Assembly: GCF_000403355.2 (NCBI RefSeq)
Contig: NZ_KE159646.1
Span: forward strand, 1,454,258-1,518,257
Source: Adlercreutzia caecimuris B7
Lineage (GTDB): Bacteria > Actinomycetota > Coriobacteriia > Coriobacteriales > Eggerthellaceae
Direction: 5' to 3'
Length of the DNA stretch: 64,000 nt
Position 1 is the stretch's first letter. The number at the start of each line of letters is the position of its first letter. This document shows, one piece after another, positions 10,562 through 17,312 of this stretch. Position numbers and translations under genes: made by a program. The notes beneath the pieces were generated by a model. That model worked only from the letters and a program-made list of their open reading frames with translations, did no database searches and was not told the origin of the DNA.

Positions 10562-10659
10562 CCGGGTATTCCGATTCGCTCGGACAGTCCTCGCTTTGTG
10601 AAACAGGACGTTTAGTCCTGTTTCAGTCGCTGTGGAACTCGCTCGGTCGGAACACCCGC
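10562..10659 (-). repeat. Dispersed hairpin repeat, copy A
   Basis: Outer arms CGGGTATTCCGA (10563-10574) and TCGGAACACCCG (10647-10658) are inverted with one mismatch. Inside lies a perfect hairpin, GAAACAGGAC (10600-10609) with GTCCTGTTTC (10615-10624). The segments flanking that hairpin, GACAGTCCTCGCTTTGTG and CAGTCGCTGTGGAACTCG, recur in copies B and C. Located between two co-directional minus-strand genes. Confidence 0.8.
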
Positions 10660-10690
10660 CGTCTCCTCTACGCTCAACCTTGGCCGAGCA

Positions 10691-10808
10691 GGCGGGGGAC
10701 AGGGGGCGTGCCTCCACGCGCAGTTCCGCAGCGAACGGAAATGCCCGGTGGGCATTTCCGCCGAGCGAGGACTGTCTGAGCATGGAGGTATGCCCCCTGT
10801 CCCCCGCC
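10691..10808 (+). repeat. Dispersed hairpin repeat, copy B (inverted relative to A)
   Basis: Two 29-nt arms, 10691-10719 and 10780-10808, are inverted repeats identical at 26 of 29 positions. The centre holds a perfect 11-bp hairpin, CGGAAATGCCC (10736-10746) with GGGCATTTCCG (10750-10760). On the minus strand it carries the same core as copies A and C (GCTCAGACAGTCCTCGCT and TTCGCTGCGGAACT). The outer arm sequence is different from that of A, but it is again self-complementary. Confidence 0.8.
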
Positions 10809-10818
10809 GGACAGAACC

Positions 10819-12936
10819 CTAAAGCTTCAAAAGTTCCGTGAGCTCGCCGTTGGCGAGGATGGTGACGTGGCGGGTGGCGCGGCTGATGGTGGTGTATAGG
10901 CGCCGCCGGGCCAAGTCGCTGGCGGGAAACACCTGCGGCGAGGCGTCGGGGACGATGACGCGGTCGAACTCCAGCCCCTTCGCCAACTTGAGCGGCAGCA
11001 CCACCACGCCGCCATCGGGCAGGCTGTCGCGCTCGCCGAGCACCACAGCGGCCTCTCCCAGCACCTTTGCCACCCGCCGTGCCTCGCTCTTGTAGGGCAC
11101 GATGACGGCCGTCAGCGTATCGGCGCTGGCCGCCTCATCGGCCACACGCCGCAGCTCGGCGGCCCAGGCCTCTCCGTCCGAGGCCACGACGATCTCCGGC
11201 GGGACGGCCTCCCGCTGCACCGAGGACACCTCCACCGCCTCGTCCGGCGGCAGCAGCGATGCGAACAGATCGGTGATGGCCGGGGTGGAGCGATAGCTCG
11301 TCATGAGACGGCACTCGTCCACCGATCCGCGCTCGGCTTCGAACACGGCGCGGATCTCGCCCCAGCCGGCCGTGCCCTCGGCGATGGCCTGGTTCGGGTC
11401 GCCCAAAAGCAGGAAGTTCGCCCGGCGGAAATAGCGGGCCATCACGGCCAGCTGACCTTCGGAATAGTCCTGCACCTCGTCGATCATCACGTACTTCGCA
11501 TCGGGGTCGCCCATACCCGTGAGCGCCATCTTCAGATACACCCATTCCACCGAGGTGAGCCCGTCGCAGCCCAGAAGGCGACGGGCGATCTCGTCGATAT
11601 CGAGCCAGTCCATGGCACGCACCTGCTGAATGCCGGACGCATATTTCTCGCGTACGTAGGTGAGGGCGAGCGCACGAGCCTCCTCCTCGCTTTGCGGGTC
11701 GAAGGTCTCGCCGAACAGCCGCAGCTGCTCCTCGATGGAAAGCTCGGAAATCTCGTCGTGGGTGTCCTCGGCCGCCGCGATGCTCGCGAGCCGGCTCTGC
11801 AGACGCGCCTCCAGCTCCTCGTTCATGAGCGTCACGCGGTGCGGGCCGGCAGGCAAATGATCGAACTTCGCCGCCACCTTCGCCACAGCATCGCCGCCGA
11901 CAAGGCGCGTGCCGGCCGCCGTGATGTCGCGGAAGTCCGAACGCTCGAAGGCGAAGTGCGCCAGGGCCGCGTCGATGGCGCGCAGGCGCTCGTAGGAGAC
12001 GTTGCCCTCCCCCGCCCCGCGACCCGCGGGTAGAAGCGGCGCCAAGAACTCGGCCCAGGTGAGGATCTCGGGGTTGCGCTCGCCCAGATCGGGCAGCACG
12101 CGGTCGATGTAACGGCCGAACACCGGATTCGGCGAGATGAGGAACACCTGGGCAGGATCGAGCGTGCCGCGATGCTGGTAGAACAGATACGCGATGCGCT
12201 GCATGAGTACCGAGGTCTTTCCCGAGCCGGCCACGCCCGCCACCTGGAGCACCGGCACGTCGGCATGGCGCACGACGGTGTTCTGCTCCTTCTGGATGGT
12301 GGCCGTGATGGCCTGCATGTGGGCGGAGCGGCCCCGGGAAAGCGAGGCTAAAAGCAGCTTGTCCTCGATGGCCACGTCGGAATCGAAGTAGCCGAGCAGC
12401 TGGTCGCGATCGATCTCGAACTGGCGGCGTAGCAGCAGGTCGGCGTGGATGACGCGCCCGTCGGCCACGTACGACGTCGGCCCCATGGCCTGATTGTAGT
12501 ACACCTCGGCCACGGGGCTGCGCCAGTCCACCACCAGGCGACGGTAGTTCTCGTCCGAGATGCCGGCTGAGCCGATATAGAGCTCCTTGGCTGGCGCGCC
12601 CTCCTTGAATCGCAGGGCGATCTTCGCGAAGTAGGGTTCGCGCAGAAGCACCTCCACAGCGCGCAGGCGCTCGGCCTGCACGGAGTTGGCCATGTCGTGG
12701 GCCTCGATGATGTTGTTCATGGCCACGATGTCGGCGTGGGTCTCCAGAATGTCGTCCCAGGTGGCGAAGTTCACGGCCAACTCCTCGGCCATGGACTTCT
12801 TGTCCTCGGCCGCCTGAGCCGCCACAGCCTCCATAGCCGCCACCGCATCGCGACCGATCTTCTCCAGCTTTCCGTAGGTCTCCGTTAAGTGCGCCTGCTC
12901 GGTGGTAAATTCGGGATCGGACGCGGCGCTAGACAA
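10819..12936 (-). CDS. HelD-like UvrD-family ATPase/helicase
   Basis: The 705-residue product has an N-terminal coiled-coil arm (about 1-80), an early segment DWRSPVAEVYYNQAMG typical of HelD proteins, then superfamily 1 motifs: Walker A VAGVAGSGKTSVL, Walker B VMIDEVQDYS, and LLLGDPNQAIAEG. HelD/HelR proteins bind RNA polymerase and release it from stalled or inhibitor-bound complexes using ATP. The likely start is TTG 12936, with GAGGG 5 nt upstream, which overlaps the end of the deformylase-like gene by 8 nt, so translation of the two genes may be coupled. Family assignment is firm; the use of the TTG start is less certain. Confidence 0.88.
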   Translation of the reverse strand: MSSAASDPEFTTEQAHLTETYGKLEKIGRDAVAAMEAVAAQAAEDKKSMAEELAVNFATWDDILETHADIVAMNNIIEAHDMANSVQAERLRAVEVLLREPYFAKIALRFKEGAPAKELYIGSAGISDENYRRLVVDWRSPVAEVYYNQAMGPTSYVADGRVIHADLLLRRQFEIDRDQLLGYFDSDVAIEDKLLLASLSRGRSAHMQAITATIQKEQNTVVRHADVPVLQVAGVAGSGKTSVLMQRIAYLFYQHRGTLDPAQVFLISPNPVFGRYIDRVLPDLGERNPEILTWAEFLAPLLPAGRGAGEGNVSYERLRAIDAALAHFAFERSDFRDITAAGTRLVGGDAVAKVAAKFDHLPAGPHRVTLMNEELEARLQSRLASIAAAEDTHDEISELSIEEQLRLFGETFDPQSEEEARALALTYVREKYASGIQQVRAMDWLDIDEIARRLLGCDGLTSVEWVYLKMALTGMGDPDAKYVMIDEVQDYSEGQLAVMARYFRRANFLLLGDPNQAIAEGTAGWGEIRAVFEAERGSVDECRLMTSYRSTPAITDLFASLLPPDEAVEVSSVQREAVPPEIVVASDGEAWAAELRRVADEAASADTLTAVIVPYKSEARRVAKVLGEAAVVLGERDSLPDGGVVVLPLKLAKGLEFDRVIVPDASPQVFPASDLARRRLYTTISRATRHVTILANGELTELLKL

Positions 12937-13348
12937 GGATGCCCTCGCAGTGGTCGATCATGTGCTGCACGGCCTGGGCGGCGTTACCCTCGAGCTTCTT
13001 CTTGGCCGGCACGAGCTTGCCGTCCTGGAAGCGGTCGTAGCTCACGCGAATCCAGTCGTAGCGCTGCACCGCCGTGGGCTCCTCGCGGGAGAGGCACGCC
13101 TCCACCGCCGTGTAGGGCTTCAGCTTCTGGGTCACTTTCGGGTTGAACATGACCACCGGGCGCCCCGCCTCGTTCAGGTAGGCGACGATGCACTTCGTCT
13201 CGCCGATCTGGTTGGCGGCCAGGCACACGGCCTCGTCGCTGGCGAGCAGCGTCTCCACCAGGTCGGTACCGATGGAGGCGTCCTCGGCCGTGGCCGGCTC
13301 GCAGGGCTTCGACAGAATGTCCTCGTCGGTGATGATCTCTTTAATCAC
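12929..13348 (-). CDS. Peptide deformylase homologue lacking the catalytic glutamate
   Basis: Deformylases remove the N-formyl group from nascent proteins using a metal held by one Cys and two His. This 139-residue protein has the three motifs in order: AANQIG (45-49 region), EACLS with metal ligand Cys85, and QHMIDH with ligands His129 and His133. In normal enzymes the last motif is HExxH; here Met130 (codon ATG) replaces the Glu that acts as general base. The overall sequence resembles the short deformylases of Clostridia and Coriobacteria. The metal site may persist, but normal catalysis is doubtful, so it may be an inactive or repurposed paralogue. It precedes, and overlaps, the helD-like gene. 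Confidence 0.85.
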   Translation of the reverse strand: MIKEIITDEDILSKPCEPATAEDASIGTDLVETLLASDEAVCLAANQIGETKCIVAYLNEAGRPVVMFNPKVTQKLKPYTAVEACLSREEPTAVQRYDWIRVSYDRFQDGKLVPAKKKLEGNAAQAVQHMIDHCEGILV

Positions 13349-13447
13349 AGGGGCTCCTTTGCGTCGGCGACGGCTCGGACCGCCGCGTCTTCCGGAAAAA
13401 TGCGACTATCGAGTATAGCACTGCCGTCGCCAGTCGCGCGCGGCGCA

Positions 13448-14449
13448 CTAGCCTTCCATATCCAGCGCGTACACCGCGCCGGCGCCGTAGAGCTTCCCGA
13501 AGATGTACTTGTTGCTGGCCGATTCGTCGGACACATACACACGACCCTCGAACGATTCGATGCCCTCGGCCATGGGCGGCGCCTCCACGTCCTCGGCCAA
13601 GCTGCGACCGTCCAGGCAGTACAGCGGCACCTCCTCGCCGTCGGCGGCAAACGTGCCCTCGGCGGCCAGCTCGGTCATATCGTAGGCAAGCAGATGCGAG
13701 GTGGCAAGCCCATAGGACTGCGACAGCACGAGCCGTCCCGCGCCGGCCGTACACACCCCCTGGATCATGCCGGGAATGGAATAGACGCGCTCGGCCACCG
13801 GGGCCACCCCGAAGGGCGCGCCCCCGTCGAGGGCGTAGGCGTACATGATCGCCGGGTTCTCGGTGCCGTCGGCGGTAAGGATATGGTGCTCGTCGGGCGT
13901 CTCGTAGTCGCCGGGGTAGTAGAACTCGCCGACAAGAAAGGTGTCGCCCTCGATGTTCATGAAGGCCGGCGAGAAGTCGAGTTCCACCTTGGCCAGGGCG
14001 CCCAGCACCTGCCCGTCGGCCGCGCTGGCCACCTCTTCCGCATCCAGCACGAGGTAGCCGCCCTCGCAGGCCAGATAGGCATACCGGTCGGTGCTCGTGA
14101 TAGCCGAGCCATGGCCCGCATAGACATCGCCATCGGGCAGAGCCACCGTAAGGCGCGCCACCGCGCCGTCGGCATCGCGCCGGTAGAGCGGCGAGGGGGA
14201 ATGGTCGGCCATATAGCCGCTGAACAGCCACGCGTCGGTTGTCTCAAGGTGGTCGAGATCCTGGCAGACGAAGCCCGCGTTCACCCCCGGAATGTCGAAG
14301 ACACGCTCGGCCTGGTCGTAGAAAGGCCCGAAGGCCACGCGCACGTTGATGTTCAGCGCCACCACGGCCGCCACCGCGAGAGCCAGGGCGATGCCGAGCG
14401 CCCACGCGACGATTCTCAAGGGATGCCTCTTCTTGGCCGCTGCCTCCAT
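13448..14449 (-). CDS. Membrane-anchored protein of unknown function, probable beta-rich extracytoplasmic domain
   Basis: The 333-residue product has a short basic N-terminus, one strong transmembrane segment (about residues 13-33, IVAWALGIALALAVAAVVAL) and a long outside region. The latter contains repeated short strands with turns (LVLDAEEVASAADGQ, DTFLVGEFYYPGDYE, GRLVLSQSYGLATSHLLAYD), which look like blades of a propeller. I recognise no catalytic motif. The ATG at 14449 is preferred over the longer frame because GGAAGGAG lies 8 nt upstream and the membrane helix follows it. It lies between the metallo-hydrolase gene and the deformylase-like gene, all on the minus strand. Function unknown. 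Confidence 0.65.
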   Translation of the reverse strand: MEAAAKKRHPLRIVAWALGIALALAVAAVVALNINVRVAFGPFYDQAERVFDIPGVNAGFVCQDLDHLETTDAWLFSGYMADHSPSPLYRRDADGAVARLTVALPDGDVYAGHGSAITSTDRYAYLACEGGYLVLDAEEVASAADGQVLGALAKVELDFSPAFMNIEGDTFLVGEFYYPGDYETPDEHHILTADGTENPAIMYAYALDGGAPFGVAPVAERVYSIPGMIQGVCTAGAGRLVLSQSYGLATSHLLAYDMTELAAEGTFAADGEEVPLYCLDGRSLAEDVEAPPMAEGIESFEGRVYVSDESASNKYIFGKLYGAGAVYALDMEG

Positions 14450-14553
14450 AGGGAATGCTCCTTCCGCCTGCGCCCGCCTGCCCGAACGCGCCTCGCTGCC
14501 GGGAAAAGCATAGGGCAGTCCCACGCTCTGCCGGGATGACGCCGCCCGAACCG

Positions 14554-15402
14554 TCACGCGATGGTTATGGGCCTGTCCTGAAAGGCCACCGACACGCGCA
14601 CCCGGTCAGATAGCTCGGGAGCCGCGGCGTCCAGGGCGGCCGCAAGCGTCTCTCGGGGCAGGCGGTAGGTGTTGTTCTCCTGGGACACGTGCATGGCCAC
14701 CACCTGCTCCAGCCCCTCATGGACAAGACGCGCGAGGGCCTCGGCGGCCTGCTTGTTGGAAAGATGGCCCCGCGCCGATGCGATGCGCTGCTTGACGGGA
14801 TAGGGGTACGGACCTGTGGCGAGCATCCGCGCATCGTGGTTGCTCTCCAGGGCCAAAAGCCGCACGCCGGCAAGGGCCTCCCATGCCTCCTCGGTCACGA
14901 TGCCGGTGTCGGTCATATAGCCGAGCACGTCGCCACCAAGGGCCTGCGAGGGCGCCGCATCGGAGGAGGCGGTCTCCTCGAAGCGGAAGCCGAAGGAGGC
15001 CGCCGCGTCGTGGGACGTAGGGAACGGACGCAGGGTCATCCCCGCGAGCTCGAGCCGATCGCCTGCCTCGAACACCTGGCAGCAGGCGCCCACGCTGGCC
15101 ACGGCCTCGCGCAGGGGCGCCGAGGCCGCAAGCACCGCCTCGCTCGCGTACACCGCCGGGCGCACCCCCGCCTTGGCAAGCCCGCGCAGCACCACGCCGA
15201 GCCCCTTCACGTGGTCGCCGTGATCGTGGGTCACCACCACGGCCCGCAGACCGGCCACGTCGAACCCCACGGCCTCGGCGGTTTCGAAGAAGGCCCGCTT
15301 GCAAATGCCGCAGTCCACGAGCACGCCCTCGCCAGTACGGTCGTTTACCACCACGGCGGCATTGCCGCGGCTTCCGCTGGCCAACACGTGCAACTTCAAC
15401 AT
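14554..15402 (-). CDS. MBL-fold metallo-hydrolase of the YycJ/WalJ type
   Basis: This 282-residue protein has the metallo-beta-lactamase fold seen in YycJ/VicX: start LHVLASGSRGNAAVVV, strand VLVDCGI, and the metal-binding signature VVTHDHGDHVKGLG (about residues 55-68), then later histidines in PTSHDAAASFG and ALESNHDARML. The family comprises 5'-exonucleases or phosphodiesterases linked to mismatch repair and cell-wall control. The ATG at 15402 follows GGGAAGGGAAACGCC and begins the conserved MLKLHVLASGS; the longer open frame is unlikely. No partner kinase or regulator gene is adjacent. Family is firm, biological substrate uncertain. Confidence 0.85.
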   Translation of the reverse strand: MLKLHVLASGSRGNAAVVVNDRTGEGVLVDCGICKRAFFETAEAVGFDVAGLRAVVVTHDHGDHVKGLGVVLRGLAKAGVRPAVYASEAVLAASAPLREAVASVGACCQVFEAGDRLELAGMTLRPFPTSHDAAASFGFRFEETASSDAAPSQALGGDVLGYMTDTGIVTEEAWEALAGVRLLALESNHDARMLATGPYPYPVKQRIASARGHLSNKQAAEALARLVHEGLEQVVAMHVSQENNTYRLPRETLAAALDAAAPELSDRVRVSVAFQDRPITIA

Positions 15403-15785
15403 GGCGTTTCCCTTCCCTTGTTTGCGAGAGATCATCCTATCGCGCTCCAGGTGCCCTCGAGCCGCTTTCTTTCCCATCACCATAGAGAAAGGAGAGCTGG
15501 CACCCCCATTACAGTAAGAGCCGTCCAATAGCCCCCCCCCCGAACTCGTTGCGGCACCTCGAGGCTCGTTGTGGCGCACCCAGATCCGGCCGACCCTACG
15601 CGCCGCAGGGGCCGCATCCCCCCTCAACGGCACCCATCCGGCCCGCGTGTCGCTCTTCCCCACAAAACGCATACTTTTGTTCAACTGCACTATTCTTAAG
15701 TAGATGACCTGTGGTTTCGCTCCCATATTTTCATTGACCTGGGGTCAACAAAGTTCAACTGCGCTCTTTCTTCATTCGCGAGGCA
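15403..15785. other. Intergenic region between divergent genes
   Basis: No gene is visible here. It contains a run of ten C residues (15532-15541), about 130 nt upstream of the metallo-hydrolase start, and AT-rich sequence from 15660 onward that leads into the promoter of the RidA gene. Confidence 0.6.
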
Positions 15786-15815
15786 TTGACAGCGACGATG
15801 CTTCTAGCGTTTAAT
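15786..15815 (+). promoter_or_regulatory. Sigma-70-type promoter of the triple RidA gene
   Basis: TTGACA (15786-15791) and TTTAAT (15810-15815) are separated by 18 nt. The -35 box is a perfect consensus match. The ATG lies 45 nt further on, preceded by GAAGGGGG. Confidence 0.75.
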
Positions 15816-15860
15816 GCACTTGCACAAAACGGTGCACATTCTACCTTGAAGGGGGTACCA

Positions 15861-17123
15861 ATGACCGATCCGAACGTGGTAGTGGCCCGCAACACCGAGA
15901 AGGCGCCCGTAAGCGACCTCTATTCTCAGACCGTGGCGTTCTCCCACTACAACAACCTCTCGGCCCAGCTGCCCATCGACCCGGCGACGGGTGCCATCGT
16001 GGCCGGCGGCGCTGCCGAGCAGGCCGAGCAGTGCCTCAAGAACATCCAGGCCATCGTGGAGAGCATCGGCCACGACATGAACGACATCATCCGCTTGTCC
16101 GTCTACCTGGCCGACATCATGGACCTGAATGCCGTGGAGAAGGTGCAGGCTTCCTTCTTCCCCACCTACCAGCCCGCCCGCACCGTGGTGGCCGTGGACG
16201 CCCTGCCCCAGGACGCGCTCGTGTTCATCGAGGCCCTTGTGGACAACGGCGAGGGCACTCAGTCCGTGCCCCAGGCCGGCGACCTGGTGAAGCTCACCAA
16301 CAACACCCATGCCGCCCCCTACGACGCCCTCTCCACCCAGACCGTGGCGTTCTCCCACTACAACAACATCACCATGCAGCTGCCGCTGTGCCCGAAGTCG
16401 GGCCGCCCGATCCTGGGCGATGCGGCCGCCCAGACCGCCCAGTGCCTGAAGAACGTGAAGGCCATCCTGGAGTCGGTGGACGTGCCCCTGGACGACGTCG
16501 TGAAGGTGACCATCTTCGTGAAGGACCTCGCCGATATGGAGGCCGTGGACGAGGTGTATAAGACCTTCTTCCCCGATTCCGGCATCGCCCGGGCCGTGAA
16601 CTACCTGCCGGCCCGCACCGTGGTGCCCGTCAACGACCTGCCCTTCCACTGCGACGTGGCCGTGGAAGCCGTGGTGTCCCATGGCGACGGCACCCCGCCC
16701 CAGGCCATCGAGGACCGTCACGGCCTCATCATCGAGGCGAGCAACACCGACGCCGCCCCGAAGTGCCCCTTCTCCACCCAGACCGTGGCCTTCTCGCACT
16801 ACAACAACATCTCCGCCCAGCTGCCCTTCGGCGCTGACGGCAAGCTGATCGCCGGCGGCGCGGCCGAGCAGACCGCCCAGTGCCTCGCCCACGTGAAGAC
16901 CATCATCGAGTCGGTGGACCACGTGGTGGAAGACATCGTGAAGGTGAACGTGTTTTTGGCCGACATGGCCGACCTGGACGCCATGAACGAGGCCTATGCC
17001 GCCTTCTTCGGCGACCACAAGCCGGCCCGCAAGGTCGTCGGCTGCGGCAAGCTGCCCTTCGGCGCCCGCGTCATGATCGACGCCATCGCCGGCAACTGGG
17101 AGGGCACCCCGCCGGTAGCCTAG
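15861..17123 (+). CDS. Protein with three tandem RidA (YjgF/YER057c/UK114) domains
   Basis: RidA proteins hydrolyse reactive enamine/imine intermediates from amino-acid metabolism and normally act as homotrimers of about 130-residue subunits. This 420-residue chain contains three such domains (about 1-135, 140-280, 290-420). Each has TVAFSHYNN (residues 24-32, 161-169, 308-316), a QCLxxVxxIxES helix, and the PAR motif whose arginine binds the carboxylate of the substrate (Arg107, Arg252, Arg390), followed by an acidic residue (IEA, VEA, IDA). All three sites look intact. Domain 2 has a short insertion before its PAR (IARAVNYL). It has its own promoter and terminator. The high similarity between domains suggests internal triplication; a single-chain trimer is inferred. 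Confidence 0.9.
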   Translation: MTDPNVVVARNTEKAPVSDLYSQTVAFSHYNNLSAQLPIDPATGAIVAGGAAEQAEQCLKNIQAIVESIGHDMNDIIRLSVYLADIMDLNAVEKVQASFFPTYQPARTVVAVDALPQDALVFIEALVDNGEGTQSVPQAGDLVKLTNNTHAAPYDALSTQTVAFSHYNNITMQLPLCPKSGRPILGDAAAQTAQCLKNVKAILESVDVPLDDVVKVTIFVKDLADMEAVDEVYKTFFPDSGIARAVNYLPARTVVPVNDLPFHCDVAVEAVVSHGDGTPPQAIEDRHGLIIEASNTDAAPKCPFSTQTVAFSHYNNISAQLPFGADGKLIAGGAAEQTAQCLAHVKTIIESVDHVVEDIVKVNVFLADMADLDAMNEAYAAFFGDHKPARKVVGCGKLPFGARVMIDAIAGNWEGTPPVA

Positions 17124-17164
17124 GATCTCGCGGCTGCGCACGTCTCGCACTCATACATGCACAA

Positions 17165-17205
17165 GGAAGGGGAACCGAAGCGTTTCGGCTCCCCTTCCCG
17201 TTTTC
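17165..17205 (+). terminator. Rho-independent terminator after the RidA gene
   Basis: GGAAGGGGAACCGAA (17165-17179) pairs with TTTCGGCTCCCCTTCC (17183-17198) around a very short loop and is followed by CGTTTTC. The stem is long and GC-rich with one mismatch. Confidence 0.85.
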
Positions 17206-17312
17206 TACAGCTTGACGCGCCCTGACCGCAAGGACCGAAACGGACGCCACCGACAGTCCCGCCGCCCATAAGAAAGTGGACTCCAACGACGGAGGGGCGC
17301 GCCGCCTTCCCC

